Positions 1 to 13,500 of a stretch of 64,000 bases of DNA are shown here, in pieces. Made by a program: the position numbers and the translations under genes. The stretch covers positions 496,137 to 560,136 of the forward strand of contig LNAC01000163.1 of assembly GCA_002007465.1 (NCBI GenBank). Reading direction: 5' to 3'. Positions within the stretch are counted from its first letter, which is position 1. Each line of letters opens with the position of its first letter. This stretch comes from Ailurus styani (taxonomy: Eukaryota > Chordata > Mammalia > Carnivora > Ailuridae). The notes beneath the pieces were generated by a model. The model saw nothing but the letters and a program-made list of their open reading frames with translations, was not told the origin of the DNA and ran no database searches.

Positions 1-2067
1 TTATTTCACTATCAGTATCTCATTTTTCATTTCATATGTATCCTGTCTCAATATTTTCTCCTTTGTCTTAAGGAAACCTCTCTTCACTTCTAGCTTGTGT
101 ATCTTCTGTGTTCCTTTTTGTTTTCATTCTGACAGTAAGACAGAATCTGTTCTAATTTCCTGTTCATTTATTTGCAAACTTGGCTTCCAGGGGCAGTGCT
201 TTAATCTCTGGTCTTTTAAGCTGCTTTCTTATCCTTTGGGTTTGCAATAATTTCATGAATTTTTTTAACTAATTCAACTTAAGAAATTGGCATATTTTCA
301 CAATGATAAGAGAGCCATCGTTACTTTTTATTTTTGTTAAAATAAAATCTAATGCTTTTTCATGGGAAAACTTATGTTTGGGTCTCACACATAATTTATG
401 AACCTAGAATTCATGTGAGACCATGTATGACCCTGATTCTTGTGCCTGGGGACAACCACATGCATCTGTTTGAATATTTACTATGCTCTTCCTCATTTCT
501 AATCCCAAATGGAAGTAGGGGTAGTCTATCCAGTATTGCCTACCTAGGAGTACTAACAAGTTAAAGCTAGAAGCTCACACATAATTACTTTATGGTTCTT
601 ATTGAAATAAGCAGCTTTAAAATAAGGGCATGTTATTTTGTTCAACATTGCATAAGAAAGATTGTATTCAACTTCGTCTCCTGCAATAAAAGGTAAAGCT
701 AAATATATACAATAGAATATCAAGATCTCATACTGCCAAGGCTACTACTATTTATCTAAATCCACCAGTGAGATCCCCAGGCTATTTGAATATGTTTCAG
801 CAGTGCACACCTCAGTTGAAGTTTTAGGCTCCCTATAACACCTCTCCAAAAAGAAGCAAAGCTACTCTTACTGAATTTAGTCTAGAGGAGGAAGCATGGT
901 TGAGTGCTTAGGCAGGCTGACTCCTGAGAAGTAGGGAGAAAGGGGTGATTAATCAATTATCATTTATTTTTATGAAAACGAAGTAAAAAAGTATATGATT
1001 ATGTTAATGAAGTCAGAGCAGGAAAAATAAAGAACAAAGTGATGGAGTGTATTTTTAGGGTAGATCAAGAAAATATATTAAGACAACTTAAGCATAGAAA
1101 TAGAGTGCAGTGTTAAGGTTCCTATCCTGACACATAATAAGAGTTTAATAAATTTTAGTGTTTAAAGATATATGCCAATATGAAAACCCATTTTTTTAGT
1201 CAAAGATATAAAAGTAATTTACATTATATGCAGTTTCCTATACCTTTTGCAATCCTGTTATTGTCTCTCTTAGCTAGAGACAATGACTCATTAGTTCCAA
1301 GGTAAATAAAATGAATTTCTGAACAAAGTAAAAAAGAATTTCAGCAGTGATAATAGCCTTGTATTATTTTAATTGTCAGAGTCACTGAAAACTAAAATTT
1401 GTAGGTGAAATACAGACATCTTCACCACATCTGTCTCTGTCTTTTTTCTGCTTTCTGTATTGTCATCTGTCAAATAAATACCACCTGTCAATGGTATTCT
1501 GTAGAGTACTCAGTACAATCTCAGTAAAGCAATAGTAATTGCAAAGTCTAATCTAGACTACTTTTACCTATTTTTATAACAACATACTATGAAAAATGGT
1601 ATAGAAGTTAAAATTATTATCTAGTTGGAAAATATTATATTGACCAGTCCTGAACAAATACCATCACTTAACGTATCACTTGAAAAGACACAAAATGCAG
1701 ACTTGAAATAATCATGAAATAAGTATAGTGTATACTGTTTCAAAAATCTACCACTGAAAAAAATAAAATAGAATTAAGATGTTAAAAAAAAATCTACCAT
1801 CTTACTGCTGCTGGGCCATCAGAAATATGACTACAGTATTCCAAGCAACTGAGGAAAAAAAAAGAAAAGAATGACTCCTAAACTATTGTGGAGGAAAAAA
1901 GAGTACATTATAATGGCTTTGCATTTCTGGCTGCCTGTTTCTCCATGTGACTGAGAAAAAAGAGAAAAAGATCCATGTTGGTATAAATCAGATGTTATCC
2001 GAGGAAATACTGAAATTACATTTACCTATATTAGGAAACTAAAAATCAGTACAGAGAAATAATGTGA
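1..2067. other. No recognisable feature
   Basis: AT-rich sequence with no open frame, splice-flanked exon or repeat family that I recognise. Confidence 0.5.
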
Positions 2068-2290
2068 TAAAGAGGTTAAGGGCATAACTTCTGGCGATGA
2101 AGAATCATAATTCAAAACCCAGCTAGTCCACTTGTAATATCTTTGGTAGTGTGCAAATCACCTCTCTGTGCCTTAGGTTCCTAATGTGTATGTCAATAGT
2201 GTCTGTCTCAGAATAGTTTTTATGTTGTATATGATCGTGTCCACAACACATTTAATCATATCTAAGTGTTTGCCCCTATTTTTGGTGATT
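2068..2290 (+). repeat. MIR-type SINE relic
   Basis: A diverged copy of the MIR layout: GGTTAAGGGCATAACTTCTGG, then AAACCCAGCTAGTCCACTTG, then CACCTCTCTGTGCCTTAGG. Confidence 0.75.
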
Positions 2291-3299
2291 ATTATCCCAT
2301 TCTCTCTAGTAAAGGTGGTATAGGAAGCTCACATATTTGGGCTGAATTCTTAGTCCTGGTGAACTATCACAGTTATTTGACTATGCCAGGTTCACAGGTT
2401 ATCTATCACTGGTCTGCACTGTAGTGCGTGACTTCAGTAGATCCCTCTTTACTTTGTCACTCTTCACAAAATTACTCCTCAAGGCTGCATGTAGTTGTGA
2501 CTTTTATTGAGTACTGGGAGATATTTTCTGAATATCATTACTATATAACAAAGACTTTACCCATATTCTTAAAAAGTCTTTCACTAATTCTCACTAACCA
2601 TCAACAGTCATAATTACATTGTCTGCTTTTTTTCTCTCTCTGAAAGGCCCCATCTACCCTTTCCTTAGCTCTTCCTGGAAATATTAAATTTCTCATTTAA
2701 TTATAAAAATTAAATTTGCTCTTTTTGTGTCAATGTTTTTATTTCTAGGCAATATATTTTAGGAGCTAATTAACAGGTCAATGTACTTTCCTAATAATAG
2801 AAGATAATTGCTCTAGAGTAAGAAAGTAGTTAAAAATTATTGAGCACATATTTTATTTCAGGTATATTTTTAGGTTTAAACAAATGTAAAAAACTCAAAC
2901 ATATGATATTTGGAAACTTAAGGATGTTGGAAGAATACCTATCTAGAAGATGGGAGGTCCGGAATCTGCACACACATTATGTGTACCACACTATATTGGA
3001 ATGTGTCTTCTCAACTTTTATATAGAGAACCTTTTTCTTTTAGTCAGACTACACTTGTATGTGATTTCTTATTATTCAGATATGTACAGATCTTACCTTC
3101 AGAGCTGTATTAATTCAATTTAACAGAATAATACTATTTATTGAAACCATTCAAAAAGAAAAAAAATGCAAACAGTGGCTGTGGAGTGCCTTTTGCCCCT
3201 GTTACTCTTATTTAATTTTAAATGTTGAACTGTGTAAGTAGCTGGGAGAAGAGAAGCAGCTCCTATTTATTTTTTCCCTTTTTTCCTCCTATAATTTTA
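2291..3299. other. No recognisable feature
   Basis: AT-rich sequence with only short chance open frames. Confidence 0.45.
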
Positions 3300-4030
3300 G
3301 AACAGTTGGTAGAGTGATTCTTTGCTGGATTCATTTGAGGCACAGTTGGCTAGTTTAAGGGGCCCAGTACAAGATGAAAAAGCCAGGGTACTGGTTTGGG
3401 GAAGGAAATCAGTTTCTTTTTCTCCAGAGTCCACTGCCCTGGCCCATAGAGACCTTCAAGGGATTGCAGCTTCCAGGGTGGGATGCACTCAGTATCTAGA
3501 TGGGGAGTACGTGAGAGTTCCCCACGAAGTCCCTTTGGAAGCCACCGTTGAATTGCCTGCCAGAGTCAGGGAGGCTGCCACCTCACCCAGCCCCAGAAGC
3601 TGCAGTGCTCTCACTTAAATCTGAATCCATTTATATCCATTTCATTTATAAAATACAGATTCAAAGATAATTTTAAAATGATGACACAGAATATGAAACC
3701 TAGGTGCAGGGCCTCTTTAAGTGCTGGGTGCTGTGCAACTTCTTCACTGATCTGTGGAGCCCACCCTGATTAGAGGAATTGACAGAGACTTCAAATATGA
3801 NAGGCTGCCACCTCACCCAGCCCCAGAAGCTGCAGTGCTCTCACTTAAATCTGAATCCATTTATATCCATTTCATTTATAAAATACAGATTCAAAGATAA
3901 TTTTAAAATGATGACACAGAATATGAAACCTAGGTGCAGGGCCTCTTTAAGTGCTGGGTGCTGTGCAACTTCTTCACTGATCTGTGGAGCCCGCCCTGAT
4001 TAGAGGAATTGACAGAGACTTCAAATATGA
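3300..4030. other. Relatively GC-rich segment, probably an old unassigned repeat, with a false duplication
   Basis: The segment GGGCCCAGTACAAGATGAAA ... CAGGGCCTCTTTAAGTGCTGGG resembles an old dispersed mammalian repeat that I cannot name. The plus-strand open frame at 3322-3618 (98 codons) has no recognised domain. Bases 3572-3800 are repeated at 3802-4030 across a single N. Confidence 0.45.
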
Positions 4031-5384
4031 TTCCTTTGGAAGAATTATACTGCTGCCCATAGTTAATGCTAATTCCTGCTCATGAAGATAAGGAAAAGTC
4101 AACATTTCTCTAGTAGATGCCCACTGGCGCCTTAGGCTCAGATTATAGAAGATGGACTGGAAACTTGCCATGAGGCTAGCTGTCTTAATAGGGACATTGG
4201 GGGATATAAAAACGTTTGACAGATACAATGGATGAAAATGATATTCCAGATCAAGTAAACAGTATGATTAAAAAAAAGAACAGGAAGGAGAAGGATAAAA
4301 TACATTTTGAGAAAAAAGAATGTTGATATATATTGGTTAAAGGAGAAAGGTGGGAAATAGTGGGAGTAAGATTGAAAATAAGTTAGTACCCAATTATAAA
4401 TGCTTTACATTTAAATTGAAAAAAATGTGTGAAATTGAAAAGCAGTCCATTAAAGGGAAATGATGTGGACTGGTATTGATTGATATAGATTTTAAATTTA
4501 TTGAGAGGAATTTTGTTCCCTGATGATGGTTTTGAGTTTACTCAAAACAACTGCATGTTTACAAAGTTTATTTTCTAAGTTTCAATCTGTCAAGGAAAAC
4601 TGTGTTATAAATGGGGAAAACTAGGAATTAGGAACACGAAGGCTAGCATTTTTGGGATCTTTAGAACATCCAGCTAGAAATAAGCCTTGTTAAGGGGTAA
4701 ATCTGGGGAATAATAGCCTAGTGTAAGTGTAAATTTTCCAATCCATAGAAGAACCAAAACAAATTACAAAAGTATAAGAATATAAAATGAAAAATGTCAG
4801 TGTGGAAATTAGAGAATAATGTCAAACACATAACTGCAAACGTTGAGGAAATCCTGAAATTCCTGACAAAAAAAATTATGTGGTGAAGGAGAGAAGCATC
4901 CCTCCATATTCCAGTCTTTGAGGAGCAAGACCTGAAGGCAAGGTCAAGGTAGGATAGTAGGAAAAAATAGATGATTTTAACTAAGACTGTCTTCACAGTT
5001 TGACCAAACAGGATCCACAAACAGCTATGTATAGGTGGGATGTGAGTTAGGTTAGAACACAAACGGAAAGAGACACATAGGGTATGGAGAGTAGATTTTT
5101 AATTGACACTTTCACCATTGTGTTTAATGTGTTCATTCAAAATTAGAGCTGGCAAGTGACTTCCATGACAGGAAGATTAGCAACTGAATGGGATTTTATA
5201 CTCCACCAGGGTGTTAGAATTTTCAGTGTATCTTCACGGTAGTCCTAGAATATAATCAGACCAGAGTCACATCAGATGCTAAAAATTCCTCTATTCCTCT
5301 ACTTACGTTGTGAGTTCCATACTCACAACTTTAGGATTCTGAGCGATTAAATCTATGAAATAAACTAATTTCGTATACTTCCTT
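4031..5384. other. No recognisable feature
   Basis: Unique-looking AT-rich sequence with no supported gene or repeat. Confidence 0.45.
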
Positions 5385-5730
5385 TCATGGCAGAATTGTG
5401 TCCTCCCAAATTCAAATGTTGAAATCCTAACCCCCAGTATCTCAGAATGTTTCTGTATTTGGAGATAAGGACATTAAATAAGTGATTTTGGCTAACTGAG
5501 GTCATTAAATTGGGCCCCAATCTAATATGACTGATATCCCTATAAGAAGAGATTAGGACACAGACACACAGAGGAGAAACAGGTGAAGAGGGAAATGTTA
5601 TCTAGAAGCCAAGGACAGATGTGTCAGAAGAAATCAACTCTGCAGAAATCTTGATCTTAGACTTCTATCTTCCAGAAGTATGAGAAAATAAATCTTCTTT
5701 AGGCCATCCAGTCTGTGATAATTTATTATG
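5385..5730 (+). mobile_element. MLT1-like (ERVL-MaLR) solo LTR relic
   Basis: Landmarks in order are GTTGAAATCCTAACCCCCAG, GGTCATTAAATTGGGCCCCA, TATAAGAAGAGATTAGGACA and, near the end, GTATGAGAAAATAAATCTTC with the polyadenylation hexamer, then CCATCCAGTCTGTG. This is the familiar MLT1 LTR pattern. No internal retroviral coding sequence is present. Confidence 0.75.
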
Positions 5731-5875
5731 GAATCTCTAAAAAACAAGCATACCCCTTCTACATAAATTCTAAGAAAGACTTATTAATTATAACTACAAA
5801 AGGTTAAAGGCTATCTAATTGATATCCAGTTATACTAGGCTTAAGAAAATATGTGTTTTGAATATACTTACTTAC

Positions 5876-6365
5876 ATTCAAGTATAGTATTCCCCCCTTA
5901 TCTGTGGGGATACACTCCAAGACTCCAGTGGATGCCTGAAACTACAGATAGTAGTGAATCTTATATATACTGTGGGTTTTCCTATATATACATCCCTATG
6001 GTAAAGTTTAATTTATAAATCAGGCACAGTAAGATATTAACAGCAATACTAATAATAAAATATAATGATTATAGTAGTATGCTGTAATAAAGTTATGTGG
6101 ATATGGTCTCTCTGTCTTTCTCTCTCTCCCCAAATATCTTATTGTATTGTACTCACCCTTCTTATGATGATATGAGATGGAAAACTGCCTACACGGTGGG
6201 ATGAAGTGAGGTGAATGATGTAGGCATTGTGACATAGTATTAGGCTACTACAGACCTTCTAACAATAGGTCAGAAGGAGGATCATCTGCTTCTGGACTAT
6301 GGCTGACCATGGGTAACTAAAACCATGGAAAGTAAAACCTTGAATGGGTGGGCTATATGGTAGGT
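5876..6365 (+). mobile_element. Non-autonomous Tigger/pogo-like DNA transposon relic
   Basis: It starts with CCCCTTATCTGTGGGGATAC and ends with ACCATGGAAAGTAAAACCTT, imperfectly complementary ends. Between them is the phrase AAGTTTAATTTATAAATCAG, which I associate with Tigger-group elements. It has no transposase frame. The exact family is not assigned. Confidence 0.65.
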
Positions 6366-6964
6366 ATAGATAGGAGGGAATGACATGAAAGAGAAGCTTC
6401 TGAAGACATAAACAGAACATACTGAATACAGTTGATGGTCATACTTCTTTTTTTCAGATCAGTTCATTTATTAAAGTAAATTAGAGGCAACAAATAACTC
6501 TATTTCCTTGAAAATTAAAGAGCTCTTTTATGAAATGTATTTCAGATGATTCTAATCCTTCGGCATTCTGTGGATGCCCTTTATGTCTAAATAAGAACAC
6601 TTTAGCTATAATCAAATTATCTTTGAGACTTTTCAACTACCTAATATTACTCTAAATTTCAGGAGGATTCAGTATTGATAGGAGATGTATATTAATGGTT
6701 GGTTCATTTATAAGCTGATTTCACAAGTGCTGCCCACCTTAAATCCCCCTTTGAAATTCCTTCTTTGTCCTCTTTATTATTACCATTTCCCAACTAATGT
6801 ATCATCTATTCTCCATAAATACCATTAAACCAAACTGGTGGTGCAAATGTTTTTCTTTGCCATATGGGGCAGTAGATGACAATAAGATAAGGCAAAAAAA
6901 AAAAGCCCTTACATATTAAACATCACTATCCTAAAATTAGATGTCCATTACTTATAGAAGAGAA
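6366..6964. other. No recognisable feature
   Basis: Unique AT-rich sequence. Confidence 0.4.
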
Positions 6965-7266
6965 TTTCTCCCTGGCTTTCTCTTCACTTCCCTTCTCTCT
7001 TTTCTCTTTTCTTTTTCTCTTCTTTTCCTCTTTTCTTCTCCTCTTGTCTCCTCTTCTCTCCTTCTCTTCTCTTCTCGTCTGGTCTCGTCTGGTCTTGTCT
7101 CTTCTCATCTCTTCCCTTCTCTTTTCTTCTTTTCTTCCTTCCTTTTTTTTTTCTTTTCAGTAGGCTCCACACCCAGCATGGGGCCCCAAATTCATGACCA
7201 TGAGATTGAGACCTGAGATGAGATCAAGAGCTGAACACCCAGCCAACTGAACCACCCAGGTCCCCT
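6965..7266 (-). mobile_element. CAN SINE with expanded pyrimidine tract
   Basis: An antisense SINE head (CCAACTGAACCACCCAGGTCC) at the right, preceded by ~190 bp of (CTTTT/CTCTT/GTCTC)n at 6965-7155. The tract may be the expanded SINE tail and CT region. The open frames here are artefacts of the tract. Confidence 0.75.
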
Positions 7267-7884
7267 TCTCCCTAGCTTTCTTATGCCCTTTATTGCTCTC
7301 TTACCTTTGCCTTTTAGGATAACTTTCTCAAGCACCAGCTATCAGCTTCCCTCTCTACTCATAAAAAAAAAGAGAGAAAAGAAAAAAATAATCCCTGTTT
7401 GTTTCTTACGTAGAGAAATTGACTTTTTCATAAAGTAAACACCTTCTATCTGGGTTATGCTTAGAAGGTCTCATCTTTCATGCTCCACTATCCCATTATT
7501 CTGTTAAGGTACTTAACCTGAGACAAACAGAATTTTTCTTCTTAAGAGGAAATTATTTTCCCTGGTAAATCAACTGAATCCATTGTATAAAGCTTTTTCT
7601 TTTTTGTTACTTTTTTACAAACAATGATTAATGAGAACCTAAGACAACAATATGAAATTAATAGGGAACTATCAGAGATAAAAGAATTTAAACCAAAAAA
7701 ACCTCTATACTAGAATATAATGTCCTTAGAAGTAGTAAATATAGAAAATGTAACAATGATGGGATAACTGGTGTGCACACATACACAAAGTCTATTAAAA
7801 TTCTAAAGAAAAGAATAAAGCAATGACATGAATAAAAATAAAAAATGATAAATAAAAAATGCAGTGTTTTAATTCTTAATACAC
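7267..7884. other. No recognisable feature
   Basis: Unique AT-rich sequence. Confidence 0.4.
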
Positions 7885-8690
7885 TTCATCTACATGCAGT
7901 TCACAGTAGGGCTCCTGATGGGTGGGAGACTGTTCACATAGTCATTATCTTGATCATCTTCTTTTGCTTCACTCCCATTAGGTGATTTAGAGAATCACTG
8001 CCATTAAACCTGTTCTCCTTGTTTGGCTATAATCCTTGAATAAAGGTCAGGGGAAGAATAAACATCCTACATTGATAGCTACCTGTATGTGACAACTCTG
8101 GTACCAACATGATGATACTTTTGTATCTTTTTTCTGTCCCAAAAGAAGAGCAGGTGGCAATAATCTTTCCATGGCAATGTGTTAAAGAAAAAGCTGTCCC
8201 ATAGCTTATTTTTGGACCCTGGTTGTAAACAACTGCTACCAAAGGTTGCTGCTTTTCCTCAACCTTAGGCCCCTCTACCTAGACTTTCACTTCTTTATCA
8301 GCTTTTTTTTTTAAGACTTTATTTCTTTGACGGAGAGAGTATGTGAGAGAGAGCCAGTGTGAGTGCACAAGCAGTGGAAGCAGCAGGCAGAGGAAGGAGC
8401 AGGCTCCCCGCTGAGCAACAAACCCAATGTGGGACACTCTATCCCAGGACCCTGAGATCATGACCTGAGCTGAAGGCAGAGGCTTAACTGACTGAGCCAC
8501 CCAGGTGTCCCTCTCTGTCGGCTTTAATATTTATTCATTCATATCTCCAGAACTGAGCTTGAATTTCGAATCAGCAGTTGTTATTAATTTTCATCTTTCC
8601 ATTTTTTCTGGTTTTGCATGTATCTGAAGTTGAAAAGATACAGATATTTGTTCAATCCTGGGTGTAAGAAGATCTTCTAAAAGTTAAAGC
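7885..8690 (-). pseudogene. Possible broken immune-receptor-like gene fragment
   Basis: Read on the minus strand, and ignoring the SINE at 8303-8511, one sees a punctuated protein-like text. First comes KLITTADSKFKLSSGDMNE (after a stop), then VEGPKVEEKQQPLVAVVYNQ, HCHGKIIATCSSFGTEKRYK and LVPELSHTGSYQC. After a frame change it continues DDQDNDYVNSLPPIRSPTVN, ending in a stop near 7915. TGSYQC resembles the end of an Ig-like domain (xxGxYxC) and DYVN a tyrosine signalling motif. Stops and shifts show it is not intact. I do not recognise the parent gene, so this could be a processed pseudogene or a chance resemblance. Confidence 0.35.
8303..8511 (-). mobile_element. CAN SINE
   Basis: An antisense copy running from a T run and AAGACTTTATTTCTTTGA to GACTGAGCCACCCAGGTGTC. 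It splits the pseudogene-like segment around it. Confidence 0.9.
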
Positions 8691-8711
8691 TAGTCAAAGA
8701 CAAAAATGCCC

Positions 8712-8788
8712 CAGTCTGTGTCAAATTATTATGTTGTACCCCTGAAACTAAAATTGTGTGAAGTATGCTTCAATTAAAAAAAAAAAAA
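8712..8788 (+). mobile_element. Short L1 3' end
   Basis: The phrase TTATTATGTTGTACCCCTGA ... CTTCAATT followed by an A run is the usual carnivore L1 3' terminus. Confidence 0.7.
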
Positions 8789-10753
8789 CAACCCTACTCT
8801 GAAAGGCACTTGCCATGCTCAAATAGACATTTCAAGGAACATTCAAGAGAAATGTTTTAGATATGATTTATGTTAAAATCGTCTTAAGGATTCTTTTATT
8901 TGAATATATCATTAGATTTCCAAACATATTGTGGGATGCTTAATATTGGTATCAATAAAAACAACACCTTTACCTTTTTTTCTCTACAAAAATGTATTTC
9001 TCATGCCCAGGCATATATTTGATTTAACTTCCTTTACTTCCTGTATCCCAAGGGTGAACTGTACCATTCCATATTCTTTTACCCTCTATATACACGATGG
9101 AACATCTTTCTTTTATTATTGCCAACTATAGGAATTACAAATGTAATTACTGTGGCGACTATTTCCGTTTGCATGCAGTAACTTACAAAATGTAAAAATT
9201 TAGTATATAACTTTTTGAAAACCATAAAACTAATTCTTGAACAGATTTGGTACATTGATTAGATTTCCTGTTACTTGATTAAATTTCCTAGTACTTTCAT
9301 CTAATAAGAAAACTAGGAGTTACTCTCTGGATACTCTGCCCCATATTTTCTTCTAAAAATATTTTTTATTTGTAACATACTACAATTTATATCCACAGGC
9401 AATTTTGTGTTTATCATAGTTAGGCCCCAGATTAGGCTGAAGGTACAAGTGTAAAATATTTAAATCATTTAACACAGAAAAGCTTGAAATGGAAGCTTTT
9501 CATCTTTTCACTTCATCACTTGACAAAGGCCAAGGGAATTTGAATAATGTTTCTTTAGAATAGCTTTCATATAAACTCTGGACTATCACTTTCTCAATGA
9601 GGCCAAACTTTGTATAAAAAATAATGCAAATGTCTGCAAAACTTGCATATAAGTTTTGAGTGTTTATGGGCCTCAGGTTAATACCTTCTCCTTGGGGGGG
9701 GGAGGCAAACTTTTTGTGTACTTTGTGAAGAAACTTTAGAAAACTTTACTCTGTAAATCCACAGAGTAGTGGTTTTGGATTTCTGCCATCTCTTATGAAA
9801 TTGAGCCCTAACTTAGAACTGTATTAATAATGCTTTATCTACTTAGCCATCCTCCCATCCCCCAGTTATCAAAATAGGTTAGCTTCACTTGGACCTCATT
9901 TTTGTCACTTAGGTGATTTCATCAGGTTTCAAGAACCATTACAGAATGACTGTCACTTCTTCTACAGAAATAACTTAAATTCCCTTAACCTGAAGTACCA
10001 AAGTTCAATAGTAAGTGACTTAGCCATCAAACCTATGTGACAATGTCAAACATGAAGCATTTATTTTGAGAAAAATAATATAACTATTTCATGTCTTGTA
10101 GTACTTGGAAAGCCTACATTATCAAAGTTAGATAGGAACTTAAAAGAAGAAAATCCATGCAACTTTCAAATTTACAGAAGCAAAGTTACAGAAAAAATGC
10201 AGGCTGTGTTTATCATGCATAAACAGTGAGCAGAAAAATGAGTAACCCGGTCAATTAGTTATATATATGGGTGTGTATGTGCATGTGTGGGTAGTTTGGG
10301 CATTAACCGTTAATCCTTTAATATATGTATACCAAGGAAATGAAATCCTTATCTAAGAGGGGTTAGAGAACATTCTTGATTATTAAAAGGTAGTCTTATT
10401 TCTATCCTTTCTTCTAATGTGATACGCTGTATGACATACTCACCTCAGTTATGTATTATTTTCTAGTTCACTAGGAACTGACCTATTTGTGTTGCAGTAT
10501 TAATTAGGTTCCACTATCCAAAGCTATAATTTCTTAAATATCTGTCATCACATTATAGCCTGAGTTCTCATCATTCTCTTTTCTGGATCCAGAGTCTCAT
10601 GGATTCTAGCTACATTTCTGTCCTTGGGTTTTGAACAATATCTCTAAATCCTTCCAATAACTGTCATTTTTATTGATCTAAGCTAATTTGAATATATACC
10701 TATTACAAAGCGTTTCCTGACAAAAATAGACTGGACTTCCACCCTCTCTCTCT

Positions 10754-10806
<53 letters not shown>

Positions 10807-11475
10807 ATATTTTAATTGAAAGATTCAACTACATTAAAAACTATGAAATTTGCATGAGAAATGTACTTTTTTTCCCCATTGAAATCTTGTAAATGGCTCA
10901 AACACTGTGAATAAAGGATTTTCAACTGAAGAAAATGGGTGTCTCTACTCTTAATCATCATGGAAAATAGAGCAGAATATGAGGCAAACATTTGGACTAC
11001 AAGAGTAGACATCTTCTCCTATATCAAGTTCAGGTTTTATGGAAGTATAAAGTCATAAGCAATTTCCAGTAGGGGGAGAGTGATATGCCTCTGAGCATAT
11101 ATGTCAGAATAGAAATGAGAAATTAATGGTACCACTGTCTTTTTCTTTCTTCTGGGATTAGTGGCAAAAACAAATTCTGGCAGTGTTACCAAGTCAAAAA
11201 GCATAAAAGCATCCTATTTTTGAAAAATTCTAAATTGGAATCAGTGTCAAAGGAGTAGCCCAACAGAGTTTAAGATGCTGTTTCCTGGTGAGAGCCATGA
11301 GGAATGAAGACTCATCCTTTGGATTTACAGAGAACCATGCCTTTTTTCAAGATAGGAATAGAGCAGGGTAGATATAGCAGGGGTCACAGAGAGTTGCTTG
11401 GCTTTCAGAGTGGATTTCTTTATGACATATTCAACAGTAGTGGTTATGTCATGTCCAGAGAAGAATTGGAAAAAC
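8789..11475. other. Unique sequence with one (CA)n microsatellite
   Basis: No gene or dispersed repeat recognised. A (CA)n run of about 45 bp lies at 10754-10798. Confidence 0.5.
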
Positions 11476-11667
11476 ATTTTTTTAAAGATTTTATTTATTT
11501 GGGAGAGAGAGAGTTAGCACAAGCCAAGTGAGTGGCAGGCAGAGGGAGAGGGGGAAGCAGGCTCCCCACTGAGTAGGAAGCCAGAGGTGGTGCTATGTCC
11601 CAGGACACTGGGATCACCTGAGCCCGGGCAGACAATGCTTAACCGACTGAGCCACCCAGGCGCCCCT
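11476..11667 (-). mobile_element. CAN SINE
   Basis: An antisense copy from TTTTTTTAAAGATTTTATTT to GAGCCACCCAGGCGCCCC. Confidence 0.92.
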
Positions 11668-13500
11668 GGAAATTTTTTCTAGGGCACGTTTTTCATAATT
11701 AATGTATTCTGCCACTGGCCCTTCCTTATCTACAGGGTTATGACCAGTAAGCATTACATGCATAGATCACTAGATATGGAAATCAAACATCAATTTAAAT
11801 TAATTTTGGTAAGAATTTGAAAAAAATGTCGATATAAAACATGACAAAGGCTGATAGCAGAAAGAAAGCTTCCTCCTTTTTACCTCACATTTAAATTTCA
11901 TAACCTCTTCCTTTGTGTCAGTTTACCCCCTAGACTCTATCTGCAGCAACTCCATACTTGGTCATCTTCCAGGTGAAATGATTTTATTTTGAATTTTATT
12001 TATGGAGATGTTTTATTAAACATCTCCATAGTTGCATGGCAGCAATATTATATTTATAAGATGTACATATATAAGGAGATATTCAATAATGCAATATTTA
12101 TTCTATGGTATGATTTCCCTTCTAGTTGGCACATTCCCTCAGCCTTCAGAATTTCAATGAAAAGTGTGCTTTATGTTCTTTCTCACAATTTTTATCCATC
12201 AAATTTTTCATAAACTGGGTCTTAATTAAACTTCATTCCTTCAAAAACAACCAGAATATATTTTTGGCTCTTATTTTCATGTTACAGTCTTAAATAACAG
12301 ACCCTTAGCATTTCATGAGGGAAAGAATTAAAGAAAAATCATCCATAAATGTAATTCAGGTTTGCATTTGTCAATACCTAATACTTCAAAGGAAATCTCA
12401 CACAATGGACTTGCTAGACCTTATCTTCCCTTTAATGCTGAAAGCCAAATGTGAGATAAGTTTGATGTGAGATACATCTTACTTGGCTCTAGAAAAGGCC
12501 TGAATTCTCAAAATAATACTTTGAAATTTCTAGAAAAAAAATTCTTCCTTATTCTAATTCCTTGAGGAGAAAATTTCTTCATCTCAGGGAAGTAGTCTAT
12601 GTACCTCTACCCATAAATATATCTTTGCCCTCTGAGGTTCCATATATGCACATTTTGATTCCCACAGTGATTCTTATTCTTTTTAACGTGTGAGCACAAC
12701 AGTCAAAACTATGTTAATAATCTATTTGTGTATACTAAAGCCAAGCAGGAGAGAGGATAATTAAAATTATGGTATAGAATTTGATCCACAGAGCTCTTCA
12801 TCTTTCCATGTGGCATTTAGATACCAAATATTAAAAATACTGCATTTACTTATTGAAGCTTAGCCAGAGCACCTTTCTGTAAAGTATAGAGTGTGTCCTA
12901 CTTATGTTCTCTTCTCTTTAGGATTAGTTGGATGTACAGTGTATGCACACACACACACACACAATTTCTGTCTGCATATAGGTGTGTGTGTGTTTAATTT
13001 GAATGATATTCCTATATCACCAGTGAAAGACAGGTAGAACCTGCTGTGAAAAATGCATCTTGTACCATAGACTAAAATGGGACCACCTAGCTCTTTCTTG
13101 AATCAAGCTTATTGCCAATCAGAACAAAAAATCAGAGAAAGGCTGTTTTGTTTTTGTTGGGTTTTGTTTTTCATTAGTAATTATTAGAATTAACTATACA
13201 TTTTACCAGCTTTGTCATCATTATTTGTTATATTTCATGATTCTTCATTGATGAATTTATTAGTGTGCAAGAATACATTTAATTTAAATATATATATATA
13301 TATAATTTACCATGATGGTCCTTAAATTGTGCAGTTTTATATGAAATATAAAAACGTATGAAGTATGTATGTGACACATAAGGTAAAAGAAAAAAATATC
13401 TCAGAGCCCACGAATCAGCTTCAATATAAAACTTTCCAGTCTTCTTAAAGTCTGCAGTGGACTTTCTGTGACAAAAACCATTCCCCTCTTCTGTCTTCTA
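11668..13500. other. No recognisable feature apart from short CA/TA runs
   Basis: Unique AT-rich sequence with short CA (12947-12963) and TA (13290-13303) repeats. Confidence 0.4.

Noticed and set aside
3322..3618. 98-codon open frame in a GC-richer patch
   Set aside because: No recognised domain, and the surrounding sequence looks like an old dispersed repeat; not enough to call a gene.
6926..7216. Highly charged and Leu/Phe/Ser-rich frames on opposite strands
   Set aside because: Products of a long polypyrimidine tract attached to a SINE.
10754..10798. Possible regulatory element in the (CA)n run
   Set aside because: An ordinary dinucleotide microsatellite with no nearby gene.
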